A stretch of 9,717 nt of DNA, from contig JAJXXG010000906.1 of NCBI GenBank assembly GCA_021781255.1, positions 1-9,717 of the forward strand, read 5' to 3'. The position numbers and the translations under genes are program-made. This stretch comes from Acidobacteriota bacterium. GTDB taxonomy: Bacteria > Acidobacteriota > Terriglobia > Terriglobales > Acidobacteriaceae. The notes below the pieces were generated by a model that worked only from the letters and a program-made list of their open reading frames with translations, made no database searches and was not told where the DNA came from. Shown in pieces: positions 1 to 6,133 of this stretch (position 1 is its first letter; each line of letters starts with the position of its first letter).

Positions 1-2
1 TC

Positions 3-212
3 CGTCACCGTGCCCGGGACAGCCCGGAGATGCTGGCCGAGTACGAGCAGATCGCCGAGCAGGTGCGGCAGAGGATGGAGATGGAGCTGACCAGGTGTCT
101 CCCCTCCGCCGCAGCACATACACCTCCCGCGCGCGGGCGGGGGAGGCCGGCCCGCGGCATCCGGCGTCTCCGGTCCGGTTCTCACGCGCAGTCCGGCGTC
201 CTGCGTCAGTAA
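3..212 (+). CDS. 3' end of an unrecognised protein (partial at the left edge)
   Basis: The frame is open from the left edge of the window to a TAA stop at 210-212, giving 69 residues. The first ~30 residues look like real protein: a charged, helix-forming stretch (RDSPEMLAEYEQIAEQVRQR, then MEMELTRC) that could be the terminal helix of a longer protein. The remaining ~35 residues are rich in Arg, Gly, Pro and Ala and read like translated GC-rich non-coding DNA. The genuine C-terminus may therefore have been lost through a frameshift near position 100. No domain is recognisable and no function is proposed. The ATG at 30 is internal to the open frame, so it should not be taken as the start without seeing the upstream sequence. 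Confidence 0.35.
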   Translation, partial: RHRARDSPEMLAEYEQIAEQVRQRMEMELTRCLPSAAAHTPPARGRGRPARGIRRLRSGSHAQSGVLRQ

Positions 213-380
213 TTGGACAGGTACCCGGGGCGACGTCGGTGGGAGAGAGAGGATTATCCGGGATCAGCCCCGCGCCCCTCCCGGCCCGGGGAGGCCGTCC
301 GGGGACGGCGGAAATGGGCACAGAAAAGGTGCATTTCTCCGCGGATAGACGACTGAAAGTTCTGGTCGGGAAAAAGAGGT
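213..380. other. Non-coding GC-rich stretch with two small adjacent hairpins
   Basis: No frame here looks coding. Two short perfect inverted repeats lie side by side: CCTCCC (277-282) with GGGAGG (289-294) around a 6-nt loop, and CCGTC (295-299) with GACGG (304-308) around a 4-nt loop. Neither is followed by a T-run on either strand, so they are poor intrinsic terminators. In such GC-rich sequence they may be chance structures. Confidence 0.3.
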
Positions 381-407
381 AAAAAGGCGGGGGATGCACA
401 CATCCCC
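381..407 (-). terminator. Probable Rho-independent terminator, minus strand
   Basis: Read on the minus strand, a perfect 7-bp stem GGGGATG/CATCCCC (positions 407-401 and 396-390) closes a 4-nt loop. After four more bases comes TTTTT (385-381), and a second T5 run follows at 375-371. The T-tract starts 4-5 nt after the stem instead of immediately, which weakens the call. It lies ~90 bp beyond the original stop codon of the decayed minus-strand gene, which is a natural position for that gene's terminator. Confidence 0.45.
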
Positions 408-497
408 ACGAATCGATTGATAGTTATTGACCAATTTCCGGGTCGCCAGCCCCGCTCTATTATAAGCACTTCCCCGATTTTCACCGAAAGTCGTCTT

Positions 498-955
498 TTA
501 CTTCCCAGTCCCCGGAGCCCGCTTCGGGGTCTTTTGCGGCGCCTCCCAGCCGTTCAACTCCCGCTCGACCGACTCGTCTAGCTCCCACTCCACCGTCTAC
601 TCCGGACGCTCCGCAGGACAGTCAGCCAAGGCGTTCCAGTACTTGCTGAAATGATCGCGTACCCGCGTCAGCTTGCCCAGGGGAAACTCCACCGACCGGC
701 CGCGGGCCAGCGCCCGCTGCATCTCCGTGAAGATCAGGTTCAGCTCCCGCAGTGTAAACGTCGGGTTCCTCTCGGAACTGACCGGAGAAAGCTTCCCGGC
801 CGCTTTCCGCCTGCGTGGCCTTCCACTTTCCCGGCACACCGCTTGCACACCGGACGCGCCACAAAGTCGCGAAACTCTCCATCACCCGGCCCGGGGTTGG
901 CGGATGCCCGATTAGTAAGTCGGAGCTCCGGCAGCTGGGGACCACCATCATAGAA
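498..955 (-). pseudogene. Decayed gene for a small basic protein, tentatively HU-like, with a frameshift and an in-frame stop
   Basis: Three pieces join into one sensible protein. The N-terminal part (955 down to about 825) runs in one frame and includes GDGEFRDFVARPVCKRCAGK, with a CxxC pair. It is preceded by a TGA at 956-958, with no ATG in frame. Around 820-845 the coding signal shifts to a second frame: RRRKAAGKLSPVSSERNPTF, then LRELNLIFTEMQRALARGRS, VEFPLGKLTRVRDHFSKYWN and ALADCPAERPE. That frame hits TAG at 597-599. Past the stop it continues without a shift as TVEWELDESVERELNGWEAP and a basic tail ending at TAA (498-500). The ~75-residue core (helical start, then a VEFPLGKLTRVR strand-like segment) recalls HU/IHF-type proteins, but I am unsure of this. 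The stop sits where a Tyr codon (TAC) would fit, so one base change could explain it. Sequencing error is the alternative to decay. Confidence 0.5.
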
Positions 956-1489
956 TCAAGAACTTGCCTTCAGAATAGGCCCGCACGGAAGCACTGGAGT
1001 ATGGTGAGCTAAAACATTGATTTGACAGATTTGAGATCGCAGGGGCACGGCACAGTTTACGGCACACTCGATAACACTATGTTGGCCACCTTTCGCGAGC
1101 GGTTTTCCTGACTGCCCATCAAACATCGAGCGAGGAGCTAGGGGACCGATGAATGAACATCACCGAAGACTCGATACTCACTGCGTGCAGCCTGCCGACG
1201 CAGAGGTGATCCGGCGTGGCAACTTGGCGAATGATAATTCTGATTACTCCAAAAAGGCGGATAGGCCGTTCTACGGACATGTGAACAGCTCTTCGATCCT
1301 CAAAGCCAGAACGTCGATGAGTGCATTGGCGATAATGCACCTTTCCACCACTTTGCGGCGAATGAGTTGTATCATCAAATACCTACTGGCCCCACTGTCT
1401 GGGAGCAAGAGAGAACAAAGACTGTTTGACATATTCGAAGACTTTTACAATTGCGGTTTGTCCATACGTAAGGCCAGCAGGAGAATTTC
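956..1489. other. 534-bp stretch without a convincing gene, upstream of the permease
   Basis: Base composition is visibly more AT-rich and mixed than at 1-955. It contains a TTGACA hexamer at 1022-1027, a pair of 8-bp direct repeats (ACGGCACA at 1047 and 1059), a purine-rich AGGAGCTAGGGGA stretch just before an ATG at 1149, and a second TTGACA at 1426-1431. No well-spaced -35/-10 pair was found. The permease promoter probably lies here but cannot be fixed by eye. Confidence 0.5.
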
Positions 1490-1571
1490 ATGGGCTTCTG
1501 GATCAATGACCTTCGACACGCCGCACGGCGCCTCGCAAAAGCGCGTAAGTTCTTTTTCACCGTTACCCTGA
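1149..1571 (+). CDS. Possible 140-residue hypothetical protein (doubtful)
   Basis: The ATG at 1149 is preceded by AGGAG (1133-1137, 11 nt away) and by GGGGA (1141-1145, 3 nt away), so initiation is conceivable. The product resembles no family I know, has no membrane segment or motif I can identify, and its third codon positions show no clear GC preference. It would overlap the first 82 bases of the permease gene in another frame, and that part of the overlap is clearly used by the permease. It could be a real accessory frame, a relic, or chance. I favour chance. Confidence 0.15.
   Translation: MNEHHRRLDTHCVQPADAEVIRRGNLANDNSDYSKKADRPFYGHVNSSSILKARTSMSALAIMHLSTTLRRMSCIIKYLLAPLSGSKREQRLFDIFEDFYNCGLSIRKASRRISWASGSMTFDTPHGASQKRVSSFSPLP
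1479..1484 (+). promoter_or_regulatory. Ribosome binding site of the permease gene
   Basis: AGGAGA ends 5 nt before the ATG at 1490. It supports that start, as does the protein itself, which begins with the usual short cytoplasmic helix found right at the N-terminus of this permease family. Confidence 0.65.
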
Positions 1572-3967
1572 TGCTGGCTTTGGGCATCGGTGCGACAACG
1601 ACAATTTTCTCCCTCATCGAAGGAATCCTTTTACGACCGCTTCCGTTTCTGGACCCTGGCCGCCTGGTGCAATTGGGTGAACATGTCGGGGAAAATTCGG
1701 GGATCGGGATTACGGCGCGAGATATCAGGGCCTATTCGACTGAAGCTCAAGCTTTCTCGTCCACCGGCGCCTTCACAGGAGCCAATTTTGTACTCTCTGA
1801 TGGTCCTTCCCCTGAAAACCTCCCTGCGGCGCGCCTGACATCCGGCGTCTTTCCGACCGTCGGAGTGGAGCCTTTGCTCGGTCGCGTCTTCTCGCAGCAG
1901 GAAGAAGATGCGCGAGCACAGGACGCTGTCATCAGTTATGCTCTGTGGACAAACCGGTATCATCGCGATCCGCGCGTCGTGGGAGCCACCATCGAACTGG
2001 ATCGCAAGCCTTACACCATCATCGGTGTGATGCCCCGCGATTTCGAATTCCCGCTCCAGGTGGGTCGACTGAATCAGTCGCAATTATGGGTTCCCATGAG
2101 TCTCACCCCCGAGGAGTTGTCCGAGGAAGAGGCTGGTTTTTGGGGATATCAGATGGTCGCGCGCCTAAAAGACGGCGTCTCCCTTTCGCAGGCTGCACAG
2201 GATGCGGATCGAGTTTCGCGGCAAATCATGAGCAGTTTTCCACCGTCGATGTCCAAGATTCACATCCGCGGCGATGTCCAACTGCTAAGCGAGGTACTTA
2301 CCGGCAACACCAGACCGCTCCTTCGCGTGTTGTCGATCGCCGTCTCTGTGGTCCTCTTGATCGTCTGTGCCAACGTCACAATCCTCATGCTCGTGCGAGC
2401 AGTCCGCTATCATCGCGAATACGCGGTTCGCCTCGCGCTCGGCGCCCGTTCCAGTGCGATCCTTCGAGACACTGTTCTGGAAGGACTTATCTTGAGCCTA
2501 AGCGGCGGATTGCTTGGTTTGATTTTTGCAGGGGTTGCAATCCGCATTGCCTCGCACTCGCTCGCGGAATCCATGCCGCTTATCGATTCCATATCGATCG
2601 ATGTTCCGGTAGCGCTCTTCACGCTGGGTATCGCAATTACCGTCGGAGTTCTCGCCAGCCTCGTACCCGCATTTGTAGCTTTGCGAACTGATCTGATCGC
2701 AGGCCTCAAAGATACCGTAGCCACGACTACAGGCGCAGTAGGTCACGCGCGGCTCCGTTCAGTGCTTGTCGTCATGGAGATTGCGGTCGCACTTGTTTTA
2801 CTCATCGCCTCATTGGCTTTCGTGCGCAGCTATCAGAAGATGCTTTCCGTCGACCCTGGATTTCAACCGCAGAATGTGCTGGTGGCCGGCTATCGGCTCC
2901 CCCAGCAGCAATACGCCACCGATGCCTCTGTGGAGAGATTCAATCGAGATCTGATCGAGCAGTTGTCGAAGAAACCCGGCATTCTCGCTGGAGGGCTTGG
3001 CAATACTCTTCCATCCTCCGGCAATTCGGGCATGGCCGCCTATACGGTTGAGGGGCAATCTACTGAAGGTTGGAAACTGAAATTCGCGGCATTCGGGGCC
3101 ATATACGGAAACTACTTCCGGGCGCTCGGCATTCCCCTGATTGCGGGGCGCACCTTTACGGACGAAGACCGTGCGGATTCTCCTCTGGTCATCATTGTGA
3201 GCCAGTCCATGGCTCAACACTCATGGCCAGGACAGAACCCTATCGGCAAGCGAATGCACGTGGGCAACCCTAAGAAAAACCTGCCCTGGGCTACAGTGGT
3301 AGGAATTGTTGGCGACACGCGGATCGGTTCGCGCGATCAAAAAGCCAATGACCAGTGGTACGCACCGGCTCTGCAACCAGCTATTCTCTATGGATCCGCA
3401 TTGCCGCAATCCCGCGTCATTCCAGCCGGCGGCTCCATCGTTGTACGCGCGGCAATACCTCCCGAGGAGATCATCGGAACCGTTCGTCTCACCGTCGCGG
3501 AAATTGATCCGCAGCTTGCGCTCGACCAGGTGCGTTCCATGGCGGACGTTGTCTCCACCACTGAGGCTCCGCGCCGCATCATGACAGAGTTGATCGGCTC
3601 CTTTGCGCTCGCCGCCCTTATTCTTGCGCTCACAGGCATTTATGCAGTTGTGTCTTTCTCGGTCACATTGCGGGCTCAGGAGATTGCCATCCGCATGGCG
3701 CTTGGTGCGCAACGCGAAGGCATTGTAAAGCTCGTGCTTCATTCGGGAGTGAGGTTGGCGCTTGTGGGTAGCACACTAGGGGCTCTGGCTTCGCTTGCGA
3801 CTTCTCAGGTGATTCGCTCTTATCTGTTTAGCGTCAGCCCCACTGACCCTTGGATCTACATCGGAAGTATCTTCCTCATGATTTGCATTGCCTTCATTGC
3901 TTCTGCCGTGCCCGCGGTTCGCGCCGCCTCGGCGGACCCAATCAAGGTACTGCGTTCCGTTCCCTAG
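1490..3967 (+). CDS. Duplicated MacB/FtsX-type ABC permease of the ADOP family
   Basis: This is an inner-membrane protein of 825 residues built from two FtsX/MacB permease modules. Module 1 has a short amphipathic N-terminus, TM1 (~21-46, containing ALGIGATTTIFSL), a large extracytoplasmic MacB_PCD-like domain (~47-276), then TM2 (~277-303), TM3 (~328-353) and TM4 (~373-398). Module 2 repeats this with TM5 (~422-446), a second extracytoplasmic domain (~447-700), TM6 (~701-727), TM7 (~752-776) and TM8 (~787-810). The cytoplasmic coupling segment after TM2 and TM6 is repeated as EYAVRLALGA (310-319) and EIAIRMALGA (731-740). The typical short C-terminal tail (ADPIKVLRS) is present. MacB-type systems use ATP hydrolysis in a separate subunit to drive extracytoplasmic mechanical work, such as peptide, toxin or lipoprotein export. 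No ATPase gene is visible nearby, as is typical of ADOP proteins, so partner and substrate are unknown. There is no PadR-like domain or PadR gene attached, which some relatives have. The gene appears intact and monocistronic here. Confidence 0.9.
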   Translation: MGFWINDLRHAARRLAKARKFFFTVTLMLALGIGATTTIFSLIEGILLRPLPFLDPGRLVQLGEHVGENSGIGITARDIRAYSTEAQAFSSTGAFTGANFVLSDGPSPENLPAARLTSGVFPTVGVEPLLGRVFSQQEEDARAQDAVISYALWTNRYHRDPRVVGATIELDRKPYTIIGVMPRDFEFPLQVGRLNQSQLWVPMSLTPEELSEEEAGFWGYQMVARLKDGVSLSQAAQDADRVSRQIMSSFPPSMSKIHIRGDVQLLSEVLTGNTRPLLRVLSIAVSVVLLIVCANVTILMLVRAVRYHREYAVRLALGARSSAILRDTVLEGLILSLSGGLLGLIFAGVAIRIASHSLAESMPLIDSISIDVPVALFTLGIAITVGVLASLVPAFVALRTDLIAGLKDTVATTTGAVGHARLRSVLVVMEIAVALVLLIASLAFVRSYQKMLSVDPGFQPQNVLVAGYRLPQQQYATDASVERFNRDLIEQLSKKPGILAGGLGNTLPSSGNSGMAAYTVEGQSTEGWKLKFAAFGAIYGNYFRALGIPLIAGRTFTDEDRADSPLVIIVSQSMAQHSWPGQNPIGKRMHVGNPKKNLPWATVVGIVGDTRIGSRDQKANDQWYAPALQPAILYGSALPQSRVIPAGGSIVVRAAIPPEEIIGTVRLTVAEIDPQLALDQVRSMADVVSTTEAPRRIMTELIGSFALAALILALTGIYAVVSFSVTLRAQEIAIRMALGAQREGIVKLVLHSGVRLALVGSTLGALASLATSQVIRSYLFSVSPTDPWIYIGSIFLMICIAFIASAVPAVRAASADPIKVLRSVP

Positions 3968-4383
3968 CAAATTGCCAGGATACGGCCTCGCTTCTAATAT
4001 CGAAGGCGAACTTTGGACCGTACGCTCGGGACGCTTGAAGGAGGCCAAACGTACTCACTGAATTCTCAGTTGCTGACGACAGGCCAAACCACTCAACGAA
4101 CTCGCTTTCCACCAGAAAATCAGGATTGGTCCCGAAAAACGCCCCAGGATCCCACGATCCACCTTGACGGGAAGTCGCCATGTCGGACTTGTGGTGCCCG
4201 ATTCCGTCCCGAAAGTACAGCCAAATACCCCCGAGGCGGGCAACAGCTTCGCTGTCTCTTCACCGAATGTTGCTTACTTCGTAACGCGACGGTAGCCGGT
4301 AATACGACCAACAATCAACGAGATGGGTACAGCAGAGCAGTTGACATGAACCTCGATCCACCTCTTGTCCCGGGTCTTCGGGA
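3968..4383. other. Convergent intergenic region, 416 bp
   Basis: This separates the plus-strand permease from the minus-strand operon. No strong intrinsic terminator is visible for either side. An imperfect hairpin (CGCTTC 3989-3994 with GAAGGCG 4002-4008, one bulged G) and a short ACAGC/GCTGT hairpin (4243-4255) lack T-runs. On the minus strand the frame from about 4258 to 3942 is open for roughly 105 codons. It has no good start and no recognised similarity, and it overlaps the 3' end of the permease gene by 26 bases. Confidence 0.5.
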
Positions 4384-6033
4384 TTAATGCGATGGCGTCT
4401 TGTGCGAAGGTGTGGCGTCTTCTGGTCCGACACCGCCCAGCCAAGGCTGATCGCCAGCGCGTCTGGCCCGCCGGACGATCTCTTCTTGGAGTTCGAACAT
4501 CCCTGGCATGAGGCTGGTCGATGGAACCGGTGTCTCAACGAAATCGATGTAGCTCTTGTTGGGCGCGAAGGTCGGCCAGTCCGCCTGTCCGGGGGCTTTG
4601 GGAACTCCGGTCCGCGCGAAGGATGTCCAGTAGGCAATCATCGCATCCGAAAGGGCCTGCTCTCTGGGTCCGACGGGGACCGGCCAATTCGGCGGCAATA
4701 CTGCGTCGCTCCCAATGTGGCCAAAGGTATACGTCAGCTCGCTGCCATGGAAGGCATGCAGTCCCCGCGCCTGCGCTGCGGGATAAGGATGATCGAAGAA
4801 ATAGAGGTAGGAATGGATTCCCGCTTCAGCCTGATCGCGCACAATGCGCATGGCGCTCCAGCCGAAAACCGCATCTCGCCTTGCTGCCAACATGCTGGCT
4901 CTTATGTTGCTGCCCGGATAAAGCCGCAGGAACTCCGGGGCGAGATCACCGTAACGCTTCCTGATTTCCGATTCGTACACGGTGCGAGAATTGGTTAGAT
5001 TGTGCGGCATGAATCCCATGAGGACGGGATAGATCTCGTTGCGGTTGAAGCCCATCAGGACAGGCACCATCGCCTGTTGCTTGCGGTCGAATAGATCAAC
5101 AATCTGAACCGGGAGCGCCCAACCATCCACATTTGGACCAAGTCGGAATCCGGGGTGTTCAGTCACGAATTTGGCATCCAGGGCTCGCATGGATTTGAGG
5201 TCTGCCGCGCCGAGCGATTTTTCGAATGCCGTTCCGATGGTCTCAGCAGAAGGCAGGTCATGATTCGGCTGCTTCAATTCCGGAGTGGATTGGATTCCGA
5301 GGCTTTCGCCAATCACCTTTTGAAAAAGGCCGCGCGCCAGAGGACTCACCATCAAGAGGGCCATGCATACGCCCCCGGCAGACTCGCCATCGATGGTGAC
5401 ATTGCCGGGATCGCCGCCGAAGGCAGCAATGTTGTTCTTCACCCAATTGAGTGCGGCGATTTGATCGAGCAAGCCGTAATTGCCTGAAACGCCGTGCGGT
5501 GATTCTGCACTCAGTTCCGGCAATGCCAGCCAACCGAGCGGACCCAGTCGGTAATTGATCGAAACGAAAGCGACCTTATGTTCTGCGAAATGCGTACCGT
5601 CATACTGCGGTTCCCAGCTACCGCCTCTGACAAATCCGCCGCCATGAATCCAGACGATGACTGGCAGTTTGTGCGCATGACGGGGCGTCCATACGTTCAG
5701 GAATAAGCAGTCCTCACTAAGCTTCGGTCGATGAATGTAAAAGAGGCTCTGCGGCGAGTAGGACGTCTCATAGCAACTGGCTCCGAAATCCCGCGCATCG
5801 CGCACACCCTTCCATGGTTTCGCGGCAACCGGGGCGGTCCAGCGCTTATTTCCAATTGGTGGTTGAGCATAAGGGATGCCTTTGAATGACCGCACACCAT
5901 GCGTATCGACCAGCCCTGCCAGCTTGCCTTGCGACTCCGTGATTGTGGCCTGACTCTGCGCGGCAACCGCCACGGTTGCCAAACCCAGCAGCACGGCCGA
6001 AGCAAATGAGAGCCCTTGCGTTGTTTTCGACAT
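4384..6033 (-). CDS. Secreted type-B carboxylesterase (esterase A, distal gene)
   Basis: This is an alpha/beta-hydrolase of the carboxylesterase type-B (COesterase) family, 549 residues, close to the family's usual length. It hydrolyses carboxylic esters, and the substrate is unknown. An N-terminal signal peptide (MSKTTQGL, hydrophobic core AVLLGLATVAVAA, likely cut near residues 25-29) predicts export. The family marks are FKGIPYAQPP (50-59), the EDCLFLNVW signature (107-115), the oxyanion-hole HGGGF (130-134), the nucleophile Ser218 in GESAG, a probable acid Glu333 in GFNRNE, and a probable base His429 in HAFHGSE. Cys87 and Cys109 match the family's first disulfide. I chose the ATG at 6033 because GCGGAG lies 6 nt before it and the signal peptide starts there. 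The longer frame from 6111 would put 26 non-signal residues in front. The C-terminus ends in a small TPSHKTPSH repeat. It is last in the minus-strand operon and paralogous to the gene before it. Confidence 0.88.
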   Translation of the reverse strand: MSKTTQGLSFASAVLLGLATVAVAAQSQATITESQGKLAGLVDTHGVRSFKGIPYAQPPIGNKRWTAPVAAKPWKGVRDARDFGASCYETSYSPQSLFYIHRPKLSEDCLFLNVWTPRHAHKLPVIVWIHGGGFVRGGSWEPQYDGTHFAEHKVAFVSINYRLGPLGWLALPELSAESPHGVSGNYGLLDQIAALNWVKNNIAAFGGDPGNVTIDGESAGGVCMALLMVSPLARGLFQKVIGESLGIQSTPELKQPNHDLPSAETIGTAFEKSLGAADLKSMRALDAKFVTEHPGFRLGPNVDGWALPVQIVDLFDRKQQAMVPVLMGFNRNEIYPVLMGFMPHNLTNSRTVYESEIRKRYGDLAPEFLRLYPGSNIRASMLAARRDAVFGWSAMRIVRDQAEAGIHSYLYFFDHPYPAAQARGLHAFHGSELTYTFGHIGSDAVLPPNWPVPVGPREQALSDAMIAYWTSFARTGVPKAPGQADWPTFAPNKSYIDFVETPVPSTSLMPGMFELQEEIVRRARRAGDQPWLGGVGPEDATPSHKTPSH

Positions 6034-6133
6034 TGTCATCTCCGCGAGCATTTTTGGAGAGGCACATCTGGTGCCAATCGCATGCACCTGCTGGAACGAA
6101 GTGGGCGTCAACCATGGTCTGAATTCTGATGGT
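6034..6133 (-). other. 100-bp gap between the two esterase genes
   Basis: On the minus strand it holds a small inverted repeat (GGTGC ... GCACC, 8-nt loop region) with no T-run, and no well-formed promoter. A TTGACG hexamer has no matching -10 at 17 bp. The useful ribosome site is GCGGAG at 6040-6045. Read-through from the upstream gene is the simplest way for the last gene to be expressed. Confidence 0.4.

Noticed and set aside
347..496. 8-bp inverted repeat AGACGACT (347-354) / AGTCGTCT (489-496) that could bound a small element
   Set aside because: Only 8 bp, no target-site duplication seen, no transposase, and such a match over 150 bp is expected by chance fairly often.
510..535. Plus-strand hairpin CCCCGGA/TTCGGGG followed by TCTTTT, terminator-like
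   Set aside because: It lies inside the C-terminal coding part of the relic gene, no plus-strand gene ends just before it, and the stem needs a G-T pair. Probably incidental.
1426..1451. TTGACA (1426-1431) and TACAAT (1446-1451) ahead of the permease
   Set aside because: Each hexamer is good, but the spacer is only 14 bp, too short for a normal sigma-70 promoter.
4427..4443. TPSH repeat at the end of esterase A as a possible functional tail
   Set aside because: Two short copies only, at the extreme C-terminus. It looks like a small slippage duplication with no known role.
4387..4998. 203-codon plus-strand open frame across the esterase A gene
   Set aside because: It is antisense to well-supported coding sequence with all family motifs, and its product resembles nothing.
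6034..6111. N-terminal extension of esterase A by 26 residues
   Set aside because: No ribosome site precedes the ATG at 6111, and it would bury the signal peptide.
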